From the NCBI RefSeq assembly GCF_027270315.1, contig NZ_CP114413.1, forward strand, positions 4,340,001 to 4,404,000: a stretch of DNA of 64,000 bases, in the 5' to 3' direction. The stretch is from Streptomyces cinnabarinus. Lineage in GTDB: Bacteria > Actinomycetota > Actinomycetes > Streptomycetales > Streptomycetaceae. The position numbers were made by a program, and so were the translations under genes. The stretch's first letter is position 1, and every line of letters starts with the position of its first letter. The notes below the pieces were generated by a model. It searched no databases, was not told the origin of the DNA, and was given only the letters and a program-made list of their open reading frames with translations. This document shows positions 13,394-22,140 of the stretch, in pieces.

Positions 13394-14194
13394 ATGCATG
13401 TTCAGGACTCTCATTGGTCGTCCACGTCCGCCATCGCAGCCGGTGGCGGAGCGATGGGCGCGACGATGGGCGGAGCCATGAACGCGGCGGGGAACGGACG
13501 CGGGGACAGCTCGCGCACGACTCCGCTGCGGGTCGACGCACAGCGCAATCTGGAGCATGTGCTCCGCGCGGCGCGCGAGGTCTTCGGCGAGCTGGGATAC
13601 GGCGCGCCCATGGAGGACGTGGCGCGGCGCGCGCGGGTCGGTGTCGGGACGGTGTACCGCCGCTTCCCGAGCAAGGACGTCCTGGTGCGCCGGATAGCCG
13701 AGGAGGAGACCTCCCGGCTGACCGAGCAGGCGCGGGCGGCGCTCGGGCAGGAGGACGAGCCGTGGTCGGCGCTCTCGCGCTTCCTGCGCACTTCGGTGGC
13801 GTCGGGTGCCGGGCGGCTGCTGCCGCCGCAGGTGCTGCGCGTCGGGGTCGCCGAGGAGCAGACCGAGGGCGCCGGGTTCGACGAGGCGCGGGTGCCGCAG
13901 CAGCGGATGCAGCCGGGCGCGGGCGAACTGCGGCTGGTGCCGGGCGAGACCACCCCGGCGGCCTCGGGTGCCGCGGACGACGACGCCGGGGCCTCGGCGC
14001 TGTTGGACGTCGTGGGACAGCTGGTCGAGCGGGCGCGGGCGGCGGGTGAGCTGCGGACCGACGTGTCGGTGGCGGACGTGCTGCTGGTGATCGCCACGGC
14101 GGCACCCTCGCTGCCGGACGCGGCGCAGCAGGCGGCGGCCTCGGCGCGGCTGCTGGACATCCTGCTGGAGGGGCTTCGGTCACGGCCGTCGTGA
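13394..14194 (+). CDS. TetR-family transcriptional regulator
   Basis: This protein is 266 residues, long for the family because of a glycine-rich, probably unstructured N-terminus (1-45). The TetR HTH lies at about 52-97 (ILE-like 'EHVLRAAREVFGELGYGAPMEDV' region, then GVGTVYRRFPSKDVLV). The C-terminal ligand domain has an unusually polar insert (about 155-205) rich in Glu, Gly and Pro. The ATG at 13394 is preceded by GGGGGA at 7 nt. The gene is divergent from ndh and upstream of the membrane-linked sigma factor gene, either of which may be a target; the ligand is unknown. Confidence 0.88.
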   Translation: MHVQDSHWSSTSAIAAGGGAMGATMGGAMNAAGNGRGDSSRTTPLRVDAQRNLEHVLRAAREVFGELGYGAPMEDVARRARVGVGTVYRRFPSKDVLVRRIAEEETSRLTEQARAALGQEDEPWSALSRFLRTSVASGAGRLLPPQVLRVGVAEEQTEGAGFDEARVPQQRMQPGAGELRLVPGETTPAASGAADDDAGASALLDVVGQLVERARAAGELRTDVSVADVLLVIATAAPSLPDAAQQAAASARLLDILLEGLRSRPS

Positions 14195-14494
14195 TGTGGT
14201 CGGCGCCGTGTTGACGGGTGGCTCGAAAGGGTGAGTTCGAGGCGTGGGGAGCCGTGTGCGATCCCGCCTCGGGAACCCTCGGCGGATGTTCCGGGAATTC
14301 CCGACATTCACCCCGACTGCCGCTTCACACACGTCACTTGCCCCTTCCCCGAACGGGTGATGGTCAGTACTGCTGCACGTCAAAACCGCTCGGACGAGTG
14401 GAAGGCGAGCATCGCCTGCTACTGACCAAAATTCGATATGGCACTCTGAACCGGTGTTCGGGACTGGTTGGGCTGGCGGCGGGGGCTTTCCGCG
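14195..14494 (+). promoter_or_regulatory. Upstream region of the sigma-factor gene
   Basis: This 300-bp region holds no gene. A perfect 12-bp palindrome, CGGGAATTCCCG, lies at 14292-14303, about 190 bp upstream of the sigma-factor start. It could be an operator or a short hairpin. I saw no clear -35/-10 pair. Confidence 0.4.
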
Positions 14495-16462
14495 ATGAGC
14501 GTTGACGGGCGCGACGGGTCACTCGATGACGGTGACGCGGAGGGCGGCGGCCCGGCCTCGCCTCACGTACCGAGTCAGGGCGGGCGCGCGGACGTACCGC
14601 AGGGCGGCGATCCCACCGTGGCCGGTATCCCGGCGCAGGGCGGCGAACCCGTGGAGGGCAGCGTCCCCGCGCAGCGCGACCGGCGCGAGGACGGCGTGCT
14701 GCCCCCTCCCAGGGATCTGCCCCCGTCCGACGCCGACCTGATCGGGCGAATGCGCTCGGGCGACGATTCGGCCTACGAGGACTTGTACCGTCGGCATGCC
14801 GAATCGGTACGCCGCTACGCCCGTACCTGCTGCCGGGACGGCCACACCGCCGACGACCTCACCGCCGAGGTCTTCGCCCGGATGCTCCAGGCGGTGCGCG
14901 GCGGCTCGGGTCCCGAGTACGCCGTACGCGCCTATCTGCTGACGTCCGTGCGACGGGTCGCCGCCACCTGGACGAAGTCCGCGAAGCGGGAGCAACTGGT
15001 CGACGACTTCGCCCTGTTCGCCACCCAGGCGGCGCGAGGGTCGGAGGTGTCCGACGACACTGCATCCAATAGCTCCTTCGGAGCGGGCCTGGACCTGGGC
15101 GCGGACGTGCGCGCGATGCACGAGGCCGAGCAGTCGATGGCCATGCAGGCCTTCCGGTCGCTGCCGGAGCGCTGGCAGGCCGTGCTCTGGCACACCGAGG
15201 TCGAGGACGAGTCGCCGAGCGAGGTCGCCACGCTCTTCGGGCTCGACGCCAACGGCACGCGCGTGCTGGCCAGTCGCGCCCGAGAGGGCCTGAAGCAGGC
15301 CTACCTCCAGGCCCATGTCAGCGCCACCCTCGCCAGTGACGAGGAGTGCGCCCGCTACGCCGACCGGCTCGGCGCCTACGCGCGCGGCGGACTGCGTACC
15401 CGCGCGGAGCGGGGTCTGCGCAAGCACCTGGAGGAGTGCGCCAAGTGCCGGCTGGCCGCGGGCCAGATCAAGGAAGTCGCCAGCGGTATCCCCGCCGTGG
15501 TCCCGGTCGCGGTCATCGGCTGGTTCGGCGCCGCCGGGTACGCCAAGGCGGCCGCGCTCATCGCGGGCGGCACCGGAGCGGGCGCCGCGGGTGCGGCCGG
15601 CGCCGCCGCCGCGGCGGGCGGCTCCTCGGGCAGTGCCGGTGCCGGTGGTGGCGCGGCGGCCTCCGAGGGGCTCGGCGCACCAGTGAAGGCCGGTATCGCC
15701 GCCGGTGTGGTCGCGGTGGCCGCCGCCGCGGTGGCCCTCGCCCTGGTCGCCAACCAGGATCCGGCGCCGGAGCCGGACGCCAAGCCGCCGGTCTCCTCCC
15801 CCGCCCCCGTCGTCGAGGAGTCCCCGACCCCGAGGCCCCCGAAGAAGGAGCCGCAGCCGGCCCCGCCCGTCCTCGCCCCCGAGCCGACACCCACCCCGAC
15901 GCCCACCCCCACGCCGAGCCCGACCCCCACCCCGAAGCCGAAGCCGACGCCCACTCCGAAGCCGACGCCGACCCCGGCTCCCACCCCGAAGCCGACCCCC
16001 ACCCCGACACCGACGCCCCCGCCCGCTCCGGCCGACTACCAGTGGAACGAGCTGGCGTACGACGTCAACGGCGACGGCACCGGGCCCGAGATGCGGATCG
16101 GCGAGAGCAACTGGGTGTGGCAGCGCTACGGCGTGTCGATCGACGGCACGCGGTACGCCCACGGCGTGACCGTGCACGGCAAGTCCTCCGTCACCATCGA
16201 CCTCAACCGGGAGTGCAGCACCTACCGGGCCCTGGTCGGCGTCGACGACATGAACCTGATGCTCGGCAAGTTCACCTTCTCGGTGTACGCCGACGGGGTA
16301 CGGCTGTGGCGGTCCGGAATGATCAAGGGTGGTGACCCGGCGGTCCCCGTCTCGGTCGACCTCACCGGGCGCGAGACCGTACGGCTGGTGGTGGAGCCGC
16401 ACAGCCACTTCGACGGTGTGCTCCTCGCGGACTGGGCCGAGTCGAAGTTCGCCTGCGCGTAG
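14495..16462 (+). CDS. ECF sigma factor fused to zinc anti-sigma motif, membrane segment and NPCBM-like domain
   Basis: The 655-residue protein reads as a complete signalling chain. Residues 79-165 are sigma region 2 (DDLTAEVFARML, AYLLTSVRRVA). Residues 215-270 are region 4 (LPERWQAVLWHTEVE; SEVATLFG HTH). Residues 285-320 contain HLEECAKC, the H-x3-C-x2-C signature of zinc-binding anti-sigma factors. An Ala/Gly-rich hydrophobic stretch (325-375) and a stronger membrane helix (395-422) follow, then a Pro-Thr repeat linker (430-510) and a C-terminal NPCBM-type carbohydrate-binding domain (515-655: VGVDD, FSVYADGVRLW, DWAE). The start ATG follows GGGGG at 10 nt. ECF groups with such C-terminal extensions are known in actinobacteria; release by proteolysis is inferred. 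Confidence 0.88.
   Translation: MSVDGRDGSLDDGDAEGGGPASPHVPSQGGRADVPQGGDPTVAGIPAQGGEPVEGSVPAQRDRREDGVLPPPRDLPPSDADLIGRMRSGDDSAYEDLYRRHAESVRRYARTCCRDGHTADDLTAEVFARMLQAVRGGSGPEYAVRAYLLTSVRRVAATWTKSAKREQLVDDFALFATQAARGSEVSDDTASNSSFGAGLDLGADVRAMHEAEQSMAMQAFRSLPERWQAVLWHTEVEDESPSEVATLFGLDANGTRVLASRAREGLKQAYLQAHVSATLASDEECARYADRLGAYARGGLRTRAERGLRKHLEECAKCRLAAGQIKEVASGIPAVVPVAVIGWFGAAGYAKAAALIAGGTGAGAAGAAGAAAAAGGSSGSAGAGGGAAASEGLGAPVKAGIAAGVVAVAAAAVALALVANQDPAPEPDAKPPVSSPAPVVEESPTPRPPKKEPQPAPPVLAPEPTPTPTPTPTPSPTPTPKPKPTPTPKPTPTPAPTPKPTPTPTPTPPPAPADYQWNELAYDVNGDGTGPEMRIGESNWVWQRYGVSIDGTRYAHGVTVHGKSSVTIDLNRECSTYRALVGVDDMNLMLGKFTFSVYADGVRLWRSGMIKGGDPAVPVSVDLTGRETVRLVVEPHSHFDGVLLADWAESKFACA
15888..16026 (+). 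repeat. Pro-Thr-Pro-Lys coding repeat
   Basis: Low-complexity DNA (CCGACGCCCACC-type units) encodes about 45 residues of alternating Pro-Thr with Pro-Lys and Pro-Ala variants. It forms the extended linker between the membrane helix and the NPCBM-like domain of the sigma-factor fusion, a typical wall-spanning spacer. Confidence 0.85.
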
Positions 16463-16477
16463 CGGTACCGGCGGGCC

Positions 16478-18577
16478 CTACGCCTGCCGGGCCCCGGCAC
16501 CGGCTCCCAGCGCGCCCCGCTGCGGGGTGATCCCCGCGGGCACGGCACGCGCGCGTGCCGGAGTGCCGGTCCAGCAGGTGCCCCGGCGGGCCAGCAGCCG
16601 GGTGAGCCAGAGCTCCAGGGAGACCAGGTCGGCCAGGCCGTCCAGGGGAAGGGGCTCGCCCTCGGCGGCCGCGCGCAGGGCCTTGCGGACCACACGGGCC
16701 TCCACCAGCCCCGCCTGCGCCAGCAGGGGTGTGCCGAAGAGAGCCATCAGGTCGTTCGCCGCCACCCTCAGCCCGGTGCGGGCGGCCACGGCCGCGGGGG
16801 CATGGGTCGGGGCACCCCAGCCCGGCGGGAGGTCGGCCACGCCGGAGCCCTCCAGGACCGTACGCAGGATCGCCGCGCGGGCGCCGGGCTGGACGCGCAG
16901 GGCCTCGGGGAGCGCACGGCAGGCGCGGACGACCTGGTTGTCGAGGAACGGCGCGTGCAGGCGCTGGAAGCGGATCTCGGCGGCCTGTTCCAGGACGCGC
17001 AGGTCGGCCGCGTGCCGGGCGAGCGCGGCACGCGCGCGGTAGTCGCCGGGCCGCTGTCCCGGGCCGACCCCGGAGCGGCTGGTCGCCCCCTGCAGGCGAA
17101 CCGATACTTCAGCGAGTGCCTCCCCCGTCAGCCAGCGCGCCGCCGGGCCGGGTCTGGCCCAGGTGAGCGCCGCCAGCGACGCTCCTACGGCACCTCCGGG
17201 TTCGTCGAACCGGCGCTGCAGCAGGCGCTCGGCCAGCGCCTCCAGGCCGGTGCGATAGGGCGTGCGCGCCAGCTTGCGCGCCGCCCCGTACACCCGCGCG
17301 GGGACCATCACCGAGCCGTCCGCCTTGGCGAGGGCCGCGACGGGACGGACCAGGTGCCGCCGCTTGCGGTCCATCAAGAGGTCGGTCAGCCGGGCCGGAT
17401 GGGCGTCCAGGACCTGGCGGGCGCCGTAGCCGGTGAAGTGGTCCGCGCTGCCCGCCGCGAGCCGGGACCGGTGCCGCGCCGCCGTCACCAGGGACGGCCC
17501 GGGTTCGTCGGTGAGCGGGCCGTCCAGATCGGCGTACGGCAGGCTCTCCTCGCCGCCGGCCACCACGACGTGGTGCAGCCGCGGGTTGGCCGCCAGGGTG
17601 CCCGCCCGCTCCACCTCGGACTCCCGGCCGCCCACGGCGAGGTCGTTGAAGGTGACCGCCAGCAGCCGCTCCCCCGCGCCCGTGCCGTGGCCCAGCACCG
17701 TGCCCGGCATGCCCGGCAGGCCGGCGGCGAGCAGCGCGAGGGTGCCGGAGGCCGGGCCGCCGGAGAGGTCGGCGCCGATCCCGGGAACGGGCATCCCGCG
17801 CGCGGCACGCCGTTCGGCGGGGCCCATGCCGGGCACGGGCCCGGGGTCGATGCCGTCGCCGGGGACGTGCCGGGGTGCGGAGAGCCGGGCGCGTACCGCC
17901 TCCACCAGGGCGTCGCGTACGGCGTCCACCGCGCTGTCCGGGTCGGCGGGGGGTGCCGCGACCGCGAGGGAGGCGACCGGCTCGTACCCGGCGATCTCGC
18001 GGGCCCCGGCGCGCAGGATCAGCGCGTGCCCCGGCGGAATGCGCCGGACGCCGTCATAGGGGGTGGAGTCGTCCAGGGCCGCCGGGACGTCGGGGGCCGC
18101 GAGCAGGGCGGCCAGGTGCCCGAAGTCGAGGTTGGCCTCGATGAGGTCGGCGAGGGGCAGGGCGGCGGTCGCGTACGCGGTGCCGCCGGCCCAGGGGGTG
18201 TAGAACACCGGCCGGGCGCCCGCCAGATCGCCGCACACCATCACCCGGCGGCCGACCTGGACGACGGCCGTGTAGCTGCCGGGCCAGGCCGTCAGATGGC
18301 GAAGTGCCCCGCCGCGCGCGGCGAAGAGACCGACCCGCAGCTGCTCGTCGCTCGCCCCGCAGATGCCGAGGACGGCGATCCGGGTCTGGGCGTCGGCCTG
18401 CACCACGCGCACCTCGTCGGGGCGCCAGTCGCCGACCGCCCACAGCGGATCGGGGTCGCCCCACAGGAGTTGGGACCCGACCGGGTGCACGGTCTCGCCG
18501 TCGGGCCCGGTGGCCCCCGCGGAGCCGATCACGGCGGCTCCCGCGGCGGTGCTGCTCCATCCCACCAACCACCGCAT
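16478..18577 (-). CDS. Asparagine-synthetase-like protein without the glutaminase cysteine
   Basis: The 699-residue protein combines an N-terminal Ntn-hydrolase-like half (1-200) and a C-terminal ATP-pyrophosphatase-like half. The N-terminus is MRWLVGW, not MCGI, so the catalytic Cys of glutamine amidotransferases is missing. The expected ATP-binding SGGxDS appears as SGGPASG (about residue 265). It is therefore closer in organisation to lasso-peptide or beta-lactam synthetase relatives than to AsnB, or is a non-catalytic homologue. The ATG at 18577 has GGAGG at 5 nt. No lasso precursor or protease gene is nearby. It is convergent with the sigma-factor gene, 15 bp apart. Confidence 0.75.
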   Translation of the reverse strand: MRWLVGWSSTAAGAAVIGSAGATGPDGETVHPVGSQLLWGDPDPLWAVGDWRPDEVRVVQADAQTRIAVLGICGASDEQLRVGLFAARGGALRHLTAWPGSYTAVVQVGRRVMVCGDLAGARPVFYTPWAGGTAYATAALPLADLIEANLDFGHLAALLAAPDVPAALDDSTPYDGVRRIPPGHALILRAGAREIAGYEPVASLAVAAPPADPDSAVDAVRDALVEAVRARLSAPRHVPGDGIDPGPVPGMGPAERRAARGMPVPGIGADLSGGPASGTLALLAAGLPGMPGTVLGHGTGAGERLLAVTFNDLAVGGRESEVERAGTLAANPRLHHVVVAGGEESLPYADLDGPLTDEPGPSLVTAARHRSRLAAGSADHFTGYGARQVLDAHPARLTDLLMDRKRRHLVRPVAALAKADGSVMVPARVYGAARKLARTPYRTGLEALAERLLQRRFDEPGGAVGASLAALTWARPGPAARWLTGEALAEVSVRLQGATSRSGVGPGQRPGDYRARAALARHAADLRVLEQAAEIRFQRLHAPFLDNQVVRACRALPEALRVQPGARAAILRTVLEGSGVADLPPGWGAPTHAPAAVAARTGLRVAANDLMALFGTPLLAQAGLVEARVVRKALRAAAEGEPLPLDGLADLVSLELWLTRLLARRGTCWTGTPARARAVPAGITPQRGALGAGAGARQA

Positions 18578-19292
18578 CGACGCCTCCACAGGCTGTGGAC
18601 CACCAGTGCACCGCACGAACCGGTTCACCATGCTGCCATGAAGGACGCGTGCCGGAGACGCGGTGACACCGCTTGAGATCCGCGAAATGCGCCCCCGCGG
18701 GCGCCCCCTTGGAGCCTCGACGCCTGCCCGACGGGGCGTCAACACCCGTGCAGGCCAAGGCGATCGCCCGGCCATGGCGACGCGAATGCGCCCCCGGTTC
18801 ACTCCCCGAGAACGCCCTTCACGCCCTCAATTTCCATGGTGGGAGCGGTAATCACCCGGAAAAGGCGGGGTCGGTTTTCGGCCAAATCGGCGTGACGACG
18901 ACAGGTTTGGCCACTCTCCGTACAGGCCGTGCGCACCACTCGGGGTGCGCGCAGTCCGGGAGGCGGGACTCGCCCCCCGGACCGTTCCGCCGCCCGCGGG
19001 GATGGAGGCGGCGGTGTCCCCCAGCCCACTGGATCCAGTACAGCGGGCCGACCCACGCACGATCCATGGAACCGCTCCCCCGATGGCCGGAGAAGAGCGC
19101 ACGCACAGGCGCACGGCCACACAGCGGGGGCACGTTGCAACCGTCCGTACCTGAACCGCACTTCAGTACGGACCACAATCCCGCCATCCGGAAGAATGCC
19201 CCTTAACGCTTGGGATGCGGCGAACTACGCTGGGTTTACGAATGCCGCGTGGTTATGCCAGCGCGGCAGCCGTCTGTGTCGAGGGGTGGCGC
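18578..19292. other. Large intergenic region upstream of NsdA-like gene
   Basis: The 715 bp between the divergent starts carry no convincing gene; the open frames at 18852-19187 (minus) and 18945-19154 (plus) lack ribosome-binding sites and recognisable sequence. Close to the NsdA-like gene is a strong inverted repeat, GTCCGTAC(c)TGAA (19143-19155) and TTCAGTACGGAC (19162-19173). The length suggests separate promoters for the two flanking genes. Confidence 0.45.
19143..19173. repeat. Inverted repeat upstream of NsdA-like gene
   Basis: Two 12-base arms (GTCCGTAC-TGAA and TTCAGTACGGAC, with one extra C in the left arm) are separated by 6 bases, 120 bp before the ATG. It could be an operator or a leader hairpin; there is no U-tract. 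Confidence 0.5.
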
Positions 19293-20717
19293 ATGTCCAG
19301 GGAGCAACGCGGGCCGAACGAAAAGCTCGGCGCCGTTCTCGCCCTCGCGGGAATCAGCAACGCAGGACTCGCGCGTCGCGTCAACGACCTTGGCGCTCAA
19401 CGCGGGTTGACTCTTCGCTACGACAAGACGTCGGTGGCGCGCTGGGTGTCGAAGGGAATGGTGCCGCAGGGCGCGGCGCCGCACCTCATCGCCGCCGCCA
19501 TCGGCCAGAAGCTCGGCCGCCCGGTGCCGCTCCACGAGATCGGCCTGGCGGACGCGGATCCCGCACCGGAGGTGGGCCTCGCCTTCCCCCGGGACGTCGG
19601 ACAGGCGGTGCGCTCGGCGACCGAGCTGTACCGGCTCGACCTCGCAGGCCGGCGGGCCGGCTCGGGCGGCATCTGGCAGTCGCTGGCCGGGTCGTTCGCA
19701 GTGAGCGCATACGCAACGCCCGCCTCACGGTGGCTGATAACCCCGGCCGACAGCTCGGTCGCGCGCGAGGTGAACCCCGCCGAGGGTTCCGGCGCACCGG
19801 TCAAAGTCGGCCACAGCGATGTGCTGAAGCTGCGGGAGGCCGCCGAGGACGCCAGGCGCTGGGACTCCAAGTACGGAGGCGGCGACTGGCGTTCGTCCAT
19901 GGTGCCCGAGTGTTTACGGGTGGAGGCGGCGCCGCTGCTGCTCGGCTCGTACTCCGACGAGGTGGGCCGGGCGCTGTTCGGCGCCAGCGCCGAACTGACC
20001 CGGCTGGCGGGCTGGATGGCCTTCGACACCGGTCAGCAGGAGGCCGCGCAGCGGTACTACATCCAGGCGCTGCGACTCGCCCGCGCGGCGGCGGACGTAC
20101 CGCTGGGCGGGTATGTGCTGGCGTCCATGTCGTTGCAGGCGACGTACCGGGGCTTCGGTGACGAGGGCGTCGACCTCGCGCAGGCCGCCCTGGAGCGCAA
20201 CCGTGGCCTGGCGACCGCCCGGACCATGAGCTTCTTCCGGCTCGTCGAGGCACGCGCGCACGCGCGCGCGGGTGACGCGCAGGCCGCGGGAGCGGCGCTG
20301 AAGGCCGCCGAGGGCTGGCTGGAGCGCTCCCGGGACGGCGACCACGACCCGTCCTGGCTCGGCTTCTACTCCTACGACCGCTTCTGCGCGGACGCCGCAG
20401 AGTGCTACCGCGACCTGAAGGCGCCGCGTCAGGTGCGCCGGTTCACGGAGCAGGCGCTGTCGAAGCCGACGGAGGAGTTCGTGCGCTCGCACGGGCTGCG
20501 GCTGGTCGTCTCGGCCGTCGCCGAGCTGGAGTCGGGCAACCTCGATGCGGCATGCGAGCAGGGCGTGCGGGCGGTGGAGGTGGCGGGGCGGATCTCGTCG
20601 GCGCGTACGACGGAGTACGTGAAGGATCTTCTGCACCGGCTGGAGCCGTACGGGGACGAGCCCCGGGTGGTGGAGCTGCGGGAGCGGGCCCGGCCGCTGC
20701 TGATGACGCCCGCGTGA
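19293..20717 (+). CDS. NsdA-like sporulation-associated regulator (TTA codon)
   Basis: A 474-residue protein with an N-terminal HTH-like segment (about 10-75, NEKLGAVLALAGISNAGLARRV) followed by helical, TPR-like repeats (about 190-460). It resembles Streptomyces NsdA and the 'sporulation associated protein' annotated at the same place in S. coelicolor (SCO4114, from memory), which control development and antibiotic onset. In-frame TTA at 19914-19916 (codon 208, Leu after Cys) would make translation depend on bldA tRNA. I chose ATG 19293, preceded by GAGGGG. The partner or DNA target is not known. Confidence 0.8.
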   Translation: MSREQRGPNEKLGAVLALAGISNAGLARRVNDLGAQRGLTLRYDKTSVARWVSKGMVPQGAAPHLIAAAIGQKLGRPVPLHEIGLADADPAPEVGLAFPRDVGQAVRSATELYRLDLAGRRAGSGGIWQSLAGSFAVSAYATPASRWLITPADSSVAREVNPAEGSGAPVKVGHSDVLKLREAAEDARRWDSKYGGGDWRSSMVPECLRVEAAPLLLGSYSDEVGRALFGASAELTRLAGWMAFDTGQQEAAQRYYIQALRLARAAADVPLGGYVLASMSLQATYRGFGDEGVDLAQAALERNRGLATARTMSFFRLVEARAHARAGDAQAAGAALKAAEGWLERSRDGDHDPSWLGFYSYDRFCADAAECYRDLKAPRQVRRFTEQALSKPTEEFVRSHGLRLVVSAVAELESGNLDAACEQGVRAVEVAGRISSARTTEYVKDLLHRLEPYGDEPRVVELRERARPLLMTPA

Positions 20718-20838
20718 TGCCGCCCTGAGAGCGGGCTCCTGAGAGCGGACTCCTGAGGCCGGGCGGGGAACCGGCGCTTCCTGGTTTGAGGGCATTGTCA
20801 GTGGCGCAGTGCACTATCGAAGCCGGGAGGTGATGCGG

Positions 20839-22047
20839 GTGCGTTCCGTGGCGTACGACTGTGACGTGCTGGTGGTCGGCGGCGGGATCGTCGGTCTCTC
20901 CACCGCGTATGCGATCACGCGTGCCGCGCCGGGGACGCGGGTCACCGTGCTGGAGAAGGAGACCGGGCCCGCCCGGCACCAGACGGGGCGCAACAGCGGG
21001 GTGATCCACAGCGGGATCTACTACCGGCCCGGCTCGCTGAAGGCCCGGTACGCCGTGCGCGGGGCCGCCGAGATGGTGAAGTTCTGCGCCGAGTACGACA
21101 TCGATCACGCCGTCACCGGGAAGCTGATCGTCGCCACCGAGCGGGCGGAGCTGCCCCGGCTGCACGCGCTGGTGCAGCGGGGGCGGGAGAACGGCATTCC
21201 GGTGCGGGAGCTGGGGGCCGCGCAGATCGCCGAGTACGAGCCGGAGGTGCGGGGGCTCGCCGCGATACATGTCGGGACCACCGGGATCTGTGACTTCGTG
21301 GGGGTCGCCCGGCGACTGGCCGAGGCCTCGGGGGCGGAGATCCGGTACGGGGCCGAGGTCGTACGGGTGGATCGGCGGCCGGAGCTGGGGGTCGCCGTGC
21401 GGACCGCGGGCGGGGACGTCGTGCGGGGCCGGGTGCTGGTGAACTGTGCCGGGCTCTACTGCGATGAGGTCGCCCGCCTGACCGGGGACGATCCGGGGAT
21501 GCGGATCGTGCCCTTCCGTGGGGAGTACTACTCGCTTTCGCGGCCCGAGCTGGTGCGGGGGCTGGTGTATCCGGTGCCTGATCCGGCCTTCCCCTTCCTC
21601 GGGGTGCATCTGACCCGGGGGATCGACGGAGGGGTGCACCTCGGGCCCAACGCGGTGCCGGCGCTGGCCCGCGAGGGGTACGGGTGGGGGACCGTGCGGC
21701 CCCGGGAGCTGGCCTCGACGGTGGGGTGGCCGGGGGCGTGGGCGATCGCGCGGCGGCATTGGCGGTACGGGGCGGGGGAGCTGCGGCGGTCGGTGTCCAA
21801 GAGGGCGTTCACGGATGCCGTGCGCAGGCTGCTGCCGGCGGTGTCCGAGGCCGACCTGGTGCCCGCGGCGGCCGGGGTGCGGGCGCAGGCCGTCCTGCGG
21901 GACGGCACGCTGGTCGACGACTTCCTGATCCGGGAGGGGGCACGGGCGGTACACGTCCTGAACGCCCCGTCCCCGGCGGCGACGGCGTCGTTGCCGATCG
22001 GGAGAGAGGTGGCGCGGCGGGCGCTGGGGGCGTTGGCGCGCACCTGA
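20839..22047 (+). CDS. lhgO: L-2-hydroxyglutarate oxidase
   Basis: This 402-residue FAD-dependent oxidoreductase of the DAO family has an N-terminal dinucleotide motif VLVVGGGIVGLSTAY and the LhgO-type 'TGRNSGVIHSGIYY' signature. The C-terminal half (substrate domain) contains 'FRGEYYSL' and 'FPFLGVHLTRGIDG'. LhgO oxidises L-2-hydroxyglutarate to 2-oxoglutarate and passes electrons to the respiratory chain. I chose GTG 20839, 8 nt after GGGAGG; ATG 20833 lies too close to that site. The gene is followed by trmB 93 bp downstream, but that gene seems to have its own promoter. Confidence 0.9.
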   Translation: MRSVAYDCDVLVVGGGIVGLSTAYAITRAAPGTRVTVLEKETGPARHQTGRNSGVIHSGIYYRPGSLKARYAVRGAAEMVKFCAEYDIDHAVTGKLIVATERAELPRLHALVQRGRENGIPVRELGAAQIAEYEPEVRGLAAIHVGTTGICDFVGVARRLAEASGAEIRYGAEVVRVDRRPELGVAVRTAGGDVVRGRVLVNCAGLYCDEVARLTGDDPGMRIVPFRGEYYSLSRPELVRGLVYPVPDPAFPFLGVHLTRGIDGGVHLGPNAVPALAREGYGWGTVRPRELASTVGWPGAWAIARRHWRYGAGELRRSVSKRAFTDAVRRLLPAVSEADLVPAAAGVRAQAVLRDGTLVDDFLIREGARAVHVLNAPSPAATASLPIGREVARRALGALART

Positions 22048-22124
22048 CCGATCGGCCCTGACGGGGCCTCGTCCTCGAACGGCGAGGAAGCCGATGCGGC
22101 AGCGGGCGGGGCTGTCCGCTCCCG

Positions 22125-22130
22125 TAAAAT
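22125..22130 (+). promoter_or_regulatory. -10 element of leaderless trmB transcript
   Basis: TAAAAT lies 10 bases before the GTG start of trmB, and no Shine-Dalgarno sequence is present. The likely transcription start is at or within a few bases of the start codon. The -35 match is poor. Confidence 0.5.
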
Positions 22131-22140
22131 CGGATCCACT

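Noticed and set aside
18852..19187. Minus-strand open frame upstream of the NsdA-like gene
   Set aside because: No ribosome-binding site, no recognised sequence, and overlapping frames on the other strand are equally open.
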